Shown in pieces: positions 1 to 6,975 of a stretch of DNA of 12,217 nt; the stretch's first letter is position 1; each line of letters begins with the position of its first letter. Made by a program: the position numbers and the translations under genes. Under the pieces are notes generated by a model, which did not search any database, had not been told where the DNA came from, and was given only the letters and a program-made list of their open reading frames with translations. The stretch comes from Sandaracinaceae bacterium (lineage in GTDB: Bacteria > Myxococcota_A > Polyangia > Polyangiales > Sandaracinaceae): positions 1 through 12,217 of the forward strand of contig JANWYL010000081.1 in assembly GCA_025056955.1 (NCBI GenBank), given 5' to 3'.

Positions 1-599
1 CCGTTGGCACCTCCCTCCTCTACCAGGAAGGCATGTCTGTCGACGATCGCCTCGTCGTCTCGATCGAACGGGAACGCGTTGTGCTTCGAAATGCAGGAGG
101 TAGCCTCTGCGATCTTGTGATGTTTGGAAGCAGCAACGAAGGCAAGGTGGCCACGGCATCGGCTGCCCCCGTAGCCCCAATTCCACCCGTTGTCGTGGCC
201 GAAGCACCGCCAATGGCTGGACCAGACACCGCTGGTCTCGATCCAAGCGAACTCGATGCCAATATCCGCCAGATTTCGGAAACAAGTTTCACGATTAACC
301 GAAGCCTCGTCGAAAAACTCCTCGCCAACCAATCGGCCCTCCTCAGCGCTGCTCGGGTCATTCCTCATGAAGAAGATGGCCGTACGGTGGGGATGAAAAT
401 CTACGGCATCCGCCGCTCGAGCCTTCTTGGACGCATCGGCCTCCAAAACGGTGACATGTTGCGCTCCATCAACGGATTCGATCTCACCGACCCCAACTCC
501 ATCCTTCAGGCCTACACCCAACTTCGAAAAGCGGACAGGCTCACCCTTCAGCTCGTAAGAAGAGGTAACCCCATCGCCCTCAACTACCAAATCCATTGA
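1..599 (+). CDS. gspC: GspC, T2SS inner-membrane clamp protein (5' partial)
   Basis: GspC spans the inner membrane and connects the assembly platform to the secretin GspD. Its cytoplasmic and transmembrane N-terminus lies outside the window: the frame is open from base 3 through the left edge, so the ATG at 33 is internal and not the start. The visible 198 residues begin with the end of the homology region (HR) domain (GTSLLYQEG, then a VVSIERERVVL strand pattern), which in the family binds the GspD N0 domain. An Ala/Pro-rich linker of about 40 residues follows, then a C-terminal PDZ-like domain from about visible residue 94, opening with a SFTINRSLVEKLL helix and including GIRRSSLLGRIGLQNGDML and INGFDLTDP. 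The stop TGA at 597-599 lies against the gspD start. Identification rests on domain order plus position before gspD. I am confident of the family; the cargo cannot be inferred. Confidence 0.93.
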   Translation, partial: VGTSLLYQEGMSVDDRLVVSIERERVVLRNAGGSLCDLVMFGSSNEGKVATASAAPVAPIPPVVVAEAPPMAGPDTAGLDPSELDANIRQISETSFTINRSLVEKLLANQSALLSAARVIPHEEDGRTVGMKIYGIRRSSLLGRIGLQNGDMLRSINGFDLTDPNSILQAYTQLRKADRLTLQLVRRGNPIALNYQIH

Positions 600-610
600 C
601 CCAAAGCCCC

Positions 611-3085
611 ATGCCTTCACGCCGTCGATTGGTTATTACCCTCTCTCTGATTTCTTCACTGCTTTCGATGTGGTTTCTCTCTTGGGCCGATGCTCAAGAG
701 GGAGGCCGACCACCCGTTCCCCCTGCTCCTGGCTCCCCATCGCCAGACACCAAGGTGCAACCCTTTCGAACAGGCCTTGAAGGCAGTGATACCCGTCCAA
801 CGCCCCCAGGAGCCCGTGTCAGCTTCAACCTTGAAGATGCTGATTTGCCAGACCTGATCCGCATCATCTCAAAAATCACTGGCAAGAGATTTATCTTGCC
901 AAGCAAATCCCGCTCGATCAGGGCAACCATTTATTCACCCACCGATGTGACCGCAGCAGAAGCCTACCAAGCTTTTCTTTCAATTCTTCAACTCAACGGC
1001 CTCACCCTCGAACCATCAGGCCGCTACTACAAGGTGATCGAGACCAATAACCTTGAGCAACGCCCCCTCCCCTTGTATGATGAAAACGATCCCATTTCGC
1101 CAGAAGACCGCTATGTCACGCGCCTCCATCGGCTCGGGCACGTGTCGGTCGAAGAGGCTGCCAATCTCCTTGCGCGCTTCAAAAGCCCTGAAGGAGGGGT
1201 AGCCACATACGCTCCAACCAATCTGCTCATCATCACGGACACTGCTGCAAACATCCGCCGCATGCTTCGTATCCTGCGCGAAATCGACGTGCCAAGAGCA
1301 GCAGAGCGCGTGTGGGTAGAACCAGTCCACCACGCCCCAGTCAACGAAATCATCGAAGTCATCACCCAGGTCTTTCCCCCCGAGTCAGGGGGTTCAAGCG
1401 GCAGTGCCAAGGGCTCCCCACCTCCTCGCCCTCCCCAACTTTCTCCTGGTGCCGAAACCCAACCTCCCCAGAAAAGTGGAGGGGAGGCCAGGATTCGCAC
1501 CATCATTGGCGACGAGCGAACCAATTCGCTGATCATCGTTGCCACCGAGAGGGCTTATCTGCAATTGATTGGCTTTCTCAGGTTGATCGACGTACCTGTC
1601 GAAGGTGAAGGTGGGGTGCACGTTCACCCCTTGCGTTATGCCGATGCTGAGGAGGTGGCTGAAGTGCTTTCAAATGTGGGTGATGGGGGGCGGAAAGGAG
1701 GTGGTGGCAGGCCAAGGCCGGGGGGAGCAGAAGGTGCTGCGATCTCGGGCCAGGTGCGAATCACCGCCTACAAACCGACGAATTCCTTGATCATCACCGC
1801 ATCGCTCCAAGACTATGCGGCCCTCAGGCGCGTCATTTCCCGCATTGATGTCCCCCCTCGCCAAGTCTTCATTGAAGCCGTCATCATGGAACTTCAGGTC
1901 GAGCGCAGCACACGCTTGGGAATTGGCTACCACGGGGGCCTGCCCGAGCCAAATATCGACGGCAACCAAGGCCTCACTGTTTTCGGATTCTCTGCTCAGC
2001 AATCGCTTGGCTTCCCCCTTTCAACGATCGCCAATCCAGATGCGCTGGCGGGCCTGGCTGTGGGCGTGCGGGGGCCAAGCCTCCAAATCCCCGGAATTGG
2101 CGTCTCTGTGCCAAGCTTTGGGGCAGTGCTTACTGCGCTTGCAACGAGCTCGGATGTGGACGTGCTCTCCACTCCCCACCTCATTGCCATGGACAACGCC
2201 CAGGCTGAAATCAATGTCGGTGCCAACGTACCCCTTCAAACCGCAGGCTTTCCCGCCTTTGCCCCTCTGGCTGGCCTTGGGGGCCTTGGACTTGGCGTGG
2301 GCCAGCCTGGAACGCCGCAACCGGGCCTTGGGGCTGTGGCAGGGCTTGCGGGCTTGGGCGGTCTCGCCGGGGGCTTTTTTGGCTTTGGCGTGCAAAGGCA
2401 AACGGTTGGAACCACGATTCGGATCACTCCCCACATCAATGACACAGGGGATATCCGCCTTGAGATAGAAGAAGAAATCTCCGAAGCAGGCTCGCCCCAA
2501 GGTCAACTCGGGGTCGTTCCGATCGAGCAGCGCGTGGCCAAAACCCAAGTTTTTGCCCGTGACCAACAAACCATCGTGATTGGGGGGCTCATCAGAGATC
2601 GCATCCAAAACCGTGAGACGAAAATCCCAATCCTTGGGGACATCCCAGTCATCGGCGAGCTTTTCCGGACCACTTCGCGCGAAACCCAAAAGCGCAACCT
2701 TGTGCTCTTTCTCACACCTTACATCATCCGCTCTCCAGAGGATCTTCGGGCGATCTTTGAGCGCAGAATCCGCGAACGCCAAGAATTTCTCGATCGCTAC
2801 TTTGTTTTTGGAGCCCACGACTACCGGCCTGCCATTGACCACTCGAGAACCCGCGGCATTGTGCTTGAAATTGCCAACAAGCTCAAAGAAATCGATGAAG
2901 AGCGCGAGTTTTTGCGTCAGCTTCAAAATCAGCCCCCCCGCGAACACCGGGCACGCCCACCTGCACAAGAAGCCGAGCCCTATCAAGAGATCGTGATCGA
3001 ACCAGAAAACAGCCCGCAACAAAGTCCTCCAAATTCAACCACTTGGGAATCCCTGATCCGCACCGAATCCTCACCTCAACCATAA
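611..3085 (+). CDS. gspD: GspD, T2SS outer-membrane secretin
   Basis: GspD forms the multimeric outer-membrane channel through which folded proteins leave. With the ATG at 611 it has 824 residues, longer than the usual 650-700. Residues 1-28 form a signal peptide (RRR, hydrophobic core, cleavage after ADA). Then come N0 (about 69-145), N1 (166-226), N2 (231-330), N3 (335-413) and the secretin core (415-705), which carries the hallmark ILGDIPVIGELFR and LVLFLTPYII. The tail (706-824) has a charged helical stretch and a Pro/Gln-rich end. Low-complexity insertions sit in N2 (258-292), N3 (357-377) and the core (546-593). An in-frame TTG at 596 overlaps the gspC stop and would add five residues; neither start has a clear Shine-Dalgarno, and ATG is preferred because it places RRR near the N-terminus. 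No lipobox cysteine is seen, so outer-membrane targeting may need a separate pilotin or none. Confidence 0.96.
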   Translation: MPSRRRLVITLSLISSLLSMWFLSWADAQEGGRPPVPPAPGSPSPDTKVQPFRTGLEGSDTRPTPPGARVSFNLEDADLPDLIRIISKITGKRFILPSKSRSIRATIYSPTDVTAAEAYQAFLSILQLNGLTLEPSGRYYKVIETNNLEQRPLPLYDENDPISPEDRYVTRLHRLGHVSVEEAANLLARFKSPEGGVATYAPTNLLIITDTAANIRRMLRILREIDVPRAAERVWVEPVHHAPVNEIIEVITQVFPPESGGSSGSAKGSPPPRPPQLSPGAETQPPQKSGGEARIRTIIGDERTNSLIIVATERAYLQLIGFLRLIDVPVEGEGGVHVHPLRYADAEEVAEVLSNVGDGGRKGGGGRPRPGGAEGAAISGQVRITAYKPTNSLIITASLQDYAALRRVISRIDVPPRQVFIEAVIMELQVERSTRLGIGYHGGLPEPNIDGNQGLTVFGFSAQQSLGFPLSTIANPDALAGLAVGVRGPSLQIPGIGVSVPSFGAVLTALATSSDVDVLSTPHLIAMDNAQAEINVGANVPLQTAGFPAFAPLAGLGGLGLGVGQPGTPQPGLGAVAGLAGLGGLAGGFFGFGVQRQTVGTTIRITPHINDTGDIRLEIEEEISEAGSPQGQLGVVPIEQRVAKTQVFARDQQTIVIGGLIRDRIQNRETKIPILGDIPVIGELFRTTSRETQKRNLVLFLTPYIIRSPEDLRAIFERRIRERQEFLDRYFVFGAHDYRPAIDHSRTRGIVLEIANKLKEIDEEREFLRQLQNQPPREHRARPPAQEAEPYQEIVIEPENSPQQSPPNSTTWESLIRTESSPQP
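2246..2389 (+). repeat. Gly/Leu/Ala/Pro-rich low-complexity stretch inside gspD
   Basis: About 48 codons encode an imperfect repeat built on GLGG, GLGLG and AGL units, with repeated GGCCTTGG-like DNA words. It lies in the secretin core between the NVPLQT segment and the VQRQTVGTTIRITP strand, where well-studied GspD proteins have a short loop of about a dozen residues. The reading frame is intact through it. This is a within-gene repeat and not a mobile element. Confidence 0.7.
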
Positions 3086-3089
3086 AACC

Positions 3090-4895
3090 ATGGGAGCAGC
3101 TGCAGAAAAGTACCTCGGAGAACTCCTCGTGCGGCGCGGTGCGCTGGATCCCGAGCGTTTGGGCAACCTGCTTCGCACCGCAAGCGAACGCAACCTTTCT
3201 CTTTTTGAGCTTCTTGAATCAAACCGTGACATCTCCTCCGAAAGCGTTCTCAAGGCAATTGCCGAAGAGCTTGGGCTTTCTTTTTGCACCGACCCCAAAT
3301 TCAACGAAATCCCAAGCTCCCTCGTTGAAGCTGTGCCCATCACCTTTGCCCGCCAGTACAAGGTCCTGCCCTACGCTTTTGCTGACCCTGATCGCCCCGA
3401 AAGAAGCCCAATCCGCGTGCTTACAGCCAACCCCCTGAACCCCGCCCCCCTCGATGACCTCCAAGCCCTCTTTGGTCGCCCGATTGTTCCTGTTGTCGCA
3501 ACGAGCGAAGCCATCGAAGACGCCATCAATCGTGTCTACGAGCGCAAGGACGAAAATGTCTTGGGTGAAGCGCGGGAAGAGGCAGCCGAAGAACTTCAGG
3601 ACCTCATCGACATGACCGACGAAGCCCCTGTCATCCGCTGGGTCAACAACCTCTTCTACACGGCCGCCCAGCGGGGGGCCTCAGACATTCACATCGAACC
3701 AGGGGAGCGCGAGGTCATCGTCCGCTATCGAATCGATGGCAACCTCCAGGTGGTTAAAACCGCCCACAAGGGCTTTCTCAACTCCATCATCTCGCGGGTC
3801 AAAATCGAAGCAGGGCTCAACATCGCCGAAAAGCGCCTGCCACAAGACGGTCGCATCACCAAACGCATCCAGGGGCGCCTGATCGATGTGCGCGTCTCAA
3901 CCATTCCCACAAGCAAGGGCGAAAGCGTCGTCATGCGCCTTCTCGACAAGGAGAAAATGCTCTTTGATCTCAGTGAACTCGGCTTCTCTGGCGCCCACTT
4001 GGCGTGCATCCACTACCTGATTTCGCGCCCAAATGGCATCGTGCTCGTCACTGGGCCAACCGGCTCTGGCAAAACGACCACCCTTTACGCAGCGCTCTCC
4101 AAAATCAATACCCCCGACCTCAAAATCCTTACAGCCGAAGATCCGGTCGAATACGAACTCCCTGGGATTGGCCAACTCCAGGTCCAGCCCAAAATCGGGC
4201 TCACCTTTGCAAGCGCCCTTCGGGCTTTTTTGCGCCAGGACCCCGACGTGATCATGGTGGGTGAAATCCGCGACCACGAAACTGCCGAAATCGCCATCCA
4301 CGCCTCCCTCACAGGCCACCTGGTTTTCTCCACGCTCCACACGAACGAAGCAGCGGGCTCAGTCACAAGGCTCGTCGAGATGGGGGTTGAACCCTACCTG
4401 ATCACAAGCTCGCTGATCGGCGTTGTGGCCCAGCGCCTGGTCCGCAGGCTTTGCCCCTACTGCAAAGAGCCCTACCTCCCTACCGAACAGGACTTTAGGC
4501 AACTTGGAGTGGACCGCCAACGCCTGCACCAAGTCTTAAACACCCCAGGTGTGCAACCATGGCCCGGAATGCCCATCGAATACATGGCAAGTGAGCAGAA
4601 CGGCGACCGAGGAAATGGGAATCGCAACAAGGAGTGGGTGTTTTTCAAACCCCGCGGTTGCGAGGCCTGTAGTGGCATCGGTTACCGCGGAAGAATCGCC
4701 ATCGCTGAAATTCTGCTTGTCGACGATGCGGTGCGGCGAGAAATCCTGAACCGCGCCGACGCCAACCAGATCACCAAAACCGCCGCCTCTCGAGGCATGC
4801 GCACCCTGAGAGAAGACGGCGCACGGGTGGTGGCCCAGGGCATCACCAGCCTTGAGGAAGTCCTTGCCGCAACCCAGGCCGGAGACATGGAGTAG
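3090..4895 (+). CDS. gspE: GspE, T2SS assembly ATPase
   Basis: GspE is the cytoplasmic hexameric ATPase that powers pseudopilus assembly, docking on GspL and GspF. The 601-residue protein starts with an N1E/MshEN-type domain (EKYLGELLVRRGALDPERL, residues 5-23). The ATPase core follows: GASDIHIEP near residue 197, Walker A GPTGSGKTT at 322-330 (Lys328), Walker B DPDVIMVGE at 384-392 (Glu392) and the His box HASLTGHLVFSTLHTNEA. A tetracysteine zinc module is present with C455, C458, C524 and C527, as in GspE and PilB families. The spacing between the two Cys pairs is 65 residues, longer than I would expect, because of a Gly/Asn-rich insertion around 470-520. All catalytic motifs are intact. 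ATG at 3090 follows the gspD stop by four bases without an obvious Shine-Dalgarno, so translation may depend on coupling. Confidence 0.97.
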   Translation: MGAAAEKYLGELLVRRGALDPERLGNLLRTASERNLSLFELLESNRDISSESVLKAIAEELGLSFCTDPKFNEIPSSLVEAVPITFARQYKVLPYAFADPDRPERSPIRVLTANPLNPAPLDDLQALFGRPIVPVVATSEAIEDAINRVYERKDENVLGEAREEAAEELQDLIDMTDEAPVIRWVNNLFYTAAQRGASDIHIEPGEREVIVRYRIDGNLQVVKTAHKGFLNSIISRVKIEAGLNIAEKRLPQDGRITKRIQGRLIDVRVSTIPTSKGESVVMRLLDKEKMLFDLSELGFSGAHLACIHYLISRPNGIVLVTGPTGSGKTTTLYAALSKINTPDLKILTAEDPVEYELPGIGQLQVQPKIGLTFASALRAFLRQDPDVIMVGEIRDHETAEIAIHASLTGHLVFSTLHTNEAAGSVTRLVEMGVEPYLITSSLIGVVAQRLVRRLCPYCKEPYLPTEQDFRQLGVDRQRLHQVLNTPGVQPWPGMPIEYMASEQNGDRGNGNRNKEWVFFKPRGCEACSGIGYRGRIAIAEILLVDDAVRREILNRADANQITKTAASRGMRTLREDGARVVAQGITSLEEVLAATQAGDME

Positions 4896-4897
4896 AG

Positions 4898-6121
4898 ATG
4901 GCTGTATTTGAGTGGCGAGGAATCAACGCGCATGGCAAGGAAATCCGCGGCGTTCGCGATGCGGACAGCCTCAAAGCCCTCCGGGCGGTCTTGCGAAAAG
5001 AGGGGATCCTCCTCACCCAAGCCATCGAAAGCTCAAGCACAACCAAAGCCAAAGGAAAAGAAATAGACCTTGGAAAACTGTTTCGACGGGTTTCCACCCT
5101 GGAACTCGCCGTTGCCACCCGCCAATTCGCCACCCTCCTCAAAAGCGGTGTGCCCCTCGTTGAAACCATGACAGCCCTGATTGAGCAAATGGAAAACCAG
5201 GAGCTCATCCGGGCCTTCACCCAAACCCGTGACAAAGTGAAAGAGGGGATGAGCCTCCACCAAGCGCTTCGCATGCACCCAAGCATATTTCCACCTCTTT
5301 ACGTCAACATGGTTGAAGCTGGTGAAGCCTCGGGAACGCTCGAAGTTGTGCTTGCACGCCTTGCTGACTTTCTCGAAGCCCAAGCCAAGTTGCAGGGCAA
5401 GGTGATCAGCGCTCTTGTCTACCCCATCGTGATGGCAGCGATGGGAGTGCTCACCGTTTCCATCATGATGCTCACCGTTGTGCCAAAAGTGAGTGCTATT
5501 TTTGAAGATTTCAAGCAGGCCCTTCCCTGGTACACGCGGCTTTTGATTGGGGTCAGCCAATTCGTTTCTGGGTATTGGTGGTTGATCCTGATTTTGGTGA
5601 TTGGTGGTGTGGTCGCTTTTCGCAAGTGGAAACGAACGCCGCAAGGCAAAGCACGCTGGGATGCATTCGTTCTTCGTTCCCCTGTCTTTGGCAAGCTCGT
5701 GCTCATGGTGGCAATGAGCCGTTTTGCACGCACCCTCTCAACCCTCCTCCGCTCAGGTGTACCCCTTCTTCGCGCTCTGGAAATCACCAAAAACATCATC
5801 GGCAACCATGTGCTTTCCCAAACCATCGAAAGGGCATCAACCTCCATCCGAGAAGGTGAAGGAATCGCAGCACCCTTGAGGCGAAGCGGGCGCTTCCCCC
5901 CAATCGTTATTCACATGATCGCCGTGGGTGAGCGCTCTGGCCAGCTCGAGGACATGCTTGAAAATGTGGCCTCCAACTACGATGCCCAAATCGAATCGCA
6001 GGTGCAGGCCATCACTTCCCTGCTCGAACCGATCATGATTGTTTTCATGGGAGGCATTGCTGGTTTTATCGCTTTTTCCATCCTCATGCCCCTTATGAAA
6101 ATGAACGAATTCATCCAGTGA
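4898..6121 (+). CDS. gspF: GspF, T2SS inner-membrane platform protein
   Basis: GspF is the polytopic core of the inner-membrane assembly platform, thought to transmit ATPase motion to pseudopilin insertion. The 407-residue length is typical. It opens with the family N-terminus (FEWRGINAHGKEIRGVRDAD), followed by two T2SSF repeats, about residues 70-195 and 272-395; each carries an RFA/RQFATLLKSGVPL-type motif and a GE-x-SG segment (EAGEASGTLE and AVGERSGQLE). Three membrane segments are visible: about 170-198, 222-242 and 376-400, with the LEPIMIVFMGG motif in the last. GGAG at 4889-4892, overlapping the end of gspE, lies five bases before the ATG, so the start is well supported and the gene is probably translationally coupled to gspE (two-base gap). 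Confidence 0.97.
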   Translation: MAVFEWRGINAHGKEIRGVRDADSLKALRAVLRKEGILLTQAIESSSTTKAKGKEIDLGKLFRRVSTLELAVATRQFATLLKSGVPLVETMTALIEQMENQELIRAFTQTRDKVKEGMSLHQALRMHPSIFPPLYVNMVEAGEASGTLEVVLARLADFLEAQAKLQGKVISALVYPIVMAAMGVLTVSIMMLTVVPKVSAIFEDFKQALPWYTRLLIGVSQFVSGYWWLILILVIGGVVAFRKWKRTPQGKARWDAFVLRSPVFGKLVLMVAMSRFARTLSTLLRSGVPLLRALEITKNIIGNHVLSQTIERASTSIREGEGIAAPLRRSGRFPPIVIHMIAVGERSGQLEDMLENVASNYDAQIESQVQAITSLLEPIMIVFMGGIAGFIAFSILMPLMKMNEFIQ

Positions 6122-6124
6122 TTT

Positions 6125-6128
6125 GGAG
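6125..6128 (+). promoter_or_regulatory. Shine-Dalgarno deciding the start of the gspG-like gene
   Basis: GGAG lies six bases before the ATG at 6135. It favours that ATG over the in-frame TTG at 6123, which would overlap this motif and has no comparable site upstream. Confidence 0.6.
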
Positions 6129-6134
6129 CACAGC

Positions 6135-6560
6135 ATGCCCTCTCGCCATTCCCCATCTCCCCTTCGAATACCATGGAAAAGTCGCTGGGCTCAGCTCTTC
6201 GTGTTGGTTTCTGGCCCATGGCTGCGCATCACACCATGGTTACTGCTTCTGTTTGCACTGCTTTTTTGGATGGTGAAGCATGCTGAACGTCAATATCGGA
6301 TCCGTCACACCAGGGTTATCATCGACAAGGTGCATCGCGCGATTTCAGTGTTTCGCCTGGACTTTGGCCGTTGTCCCGCCTCGATGACCGAGCTCCTGCA
6401 CCCTCCCCGCTCAGGGGTGCGCTATCTCGACGAAGCACCCAAAGACGCCTGGGGGAGGCCACTTTGGATCCGCTGTCCTGCGCGCTATGATGAAAACGAT
6501 GCCGACGTCGTCTCAGCAGGCCCTAGTGGCAATTTTCTGATCGATGACAACGTTTGGTAG
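6135..6560 (+). CDS. GspG-like membrane-anchored protein without prepilin cleavage site
   Basis: This 141-residue protein has a basic N-terminus, a single hydrophobic segment (about 29-47, rich in Leu/Phe/Trp) and a periplasmic domain resembling that of GspG. Shared elements with the downstream gspG product are a helix with an AI/V-x-x-F/Y pattern, a CP dipeptide followed by an EL/DL helix, DAWGRP versus DPWDRP, a second cysteine shortly after (C114), SAGP and a terminal DD. Unlike true pseudopilins it lacks the G-[FLV]-T-L-x-E cleavage motif, so it should not be processed by the prepilin peptidase and would stay as an ordinary bitopic membrane protein. The start is ATG 6135, chosen for the GGAG before it; TTG 6123 would add four residues. 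It sits 13 bases after gspF and 10 before gspG. Role unknown; an assembly-platform or pseudopilin-partner function is inferred from context only. Confidence 0.82.
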   Translation: MPSRHSPSPLRIPWKSRWAQLFVLVSGPWLRITPWLLLLFALLFWMVKHAERQYRIRHTRVIIDKVHRAISVFRLDFGRCPASMTELLHPPRSGVRYLDEAPKDAWGRPLWIRCPARYDENDADVVSAGPSGNFLIDDNVW

Positions 6561-6563
6561 AGG
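6559..6563 (+). promoter_or_regulatory. Shine-Dalgarno deciding the gspG start
   Basis: AGAGG, overlapping the TAG stop of the preceding gene, lies seven bases before ATG 6571. This supports 6571 over the in-frame ATG at 6544, which lies inside the upstream gene. Confidence 0.65.
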
Positions 6564-6570
6564 TGTTGCC

Positions 6571-6975
6571 ATGAAGCAGAAAAGAACCTACCCCTTCTCT
6601 TTCAACCATCTGCGTCGCCGTCGCAAGCAACAGGGTGTTACCCTGGTTGAAATCATGATTGTGGTCATCATCATGGCAATGATCGCTGCAGCCGTCGGAG
6701 TTGCGGTCTTGCCTCGACTGAACGAAGCCAGAATCGAGCAAGCCCGCACCGACGCCCACACCATCCGCAGCGTGGTCGAGATGTACCTTGCCCAGCGCCC
6801 AAACGCGGATTGCCCAACGGTTGAAGACCTGGCGCGAGAAAAGTTTCTGAGCGCCCAAGCCAGGACAACAGACCCTTGGGATCGCCCCTTTTCCATCGAG
6901 TGTGAAGGTGATGAAGTGGTTGTCATTTCGGCGGGTCCAGACGGGCAAATCGGAACAGCCGATGATATCCGCTAA
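6571..6975 (+). CDS. gspG: GspG, major pseudopilin
   Basis: GspG polymerises into the periplasmic pseudopilus. The 134-residue precursor has a long basic leader (RRRRKQQ) ending at G22, then VTLVEIMIV, so cleavage and N-methylation by the prepilin peptidase is expected after G22, with the conserved Glu at +5 (E27). The hydrophobic helix covers about 25-47. The soluble domain carries DPWDRP (101-106) and a C-terminal SAGPDGQIGTADDI that matches the acidic calcium-binding loop of GspG proteins. Two cysteines, C81 and C111, are placed to form a disulfide and align with C80 and C114 of the upstream GspG-like protein. The domain is shorter than enterobacterial GspG between DPW and the acidic loop. 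The start is chosen from the AGAGG at 6559-6563. The prepilin peptidase gene (gspO/pilD) is not in the window. Confidence 0.94.
   Translation: MKQKRTYPFSFNHLRRRRKQQGVTLVEIMIVVIIMAMIAAAVGVAVLPRLNEARIEQARTDAHTIRSVVEMYLAQRPNADCPTVEDLAREKFLSAQARTTDPWDRPFSIECEGDEVVVISAGPDGQIGTADDIR
6952..6955 (+). promoter_or_regulatory. Shine-Dalgarno deciding the gspH start
   Basis: GGAA within the 3' end of gspG lies six bases before ATG 6962. It supports that start over an in-frame GTG at 6902, deeper inside gspG. Confidence 0.5.

Noticed and set aside
596..610. TTG start for gspD overlapping the gspC stop
   Set aside because: Possible but less likely: no Shine-Dalgarno is seen and the ATG at 611 gives a compact signal peptide. 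Either choice changes only five residues.
2021..3022. Minus-strand open frame of 333 codons opposite the gspD secretin core
   Set aside because: It covers conserved secretin sequence and shows no recognisable domain or credible ribosome binding site; treated as a shadow.
6902..6961. Upstream GTG start for gspH
   Set aside because: It would add 20 residues inside gspG and give an unusually long leader; ATG 6962 has a GGAA at good spacing.
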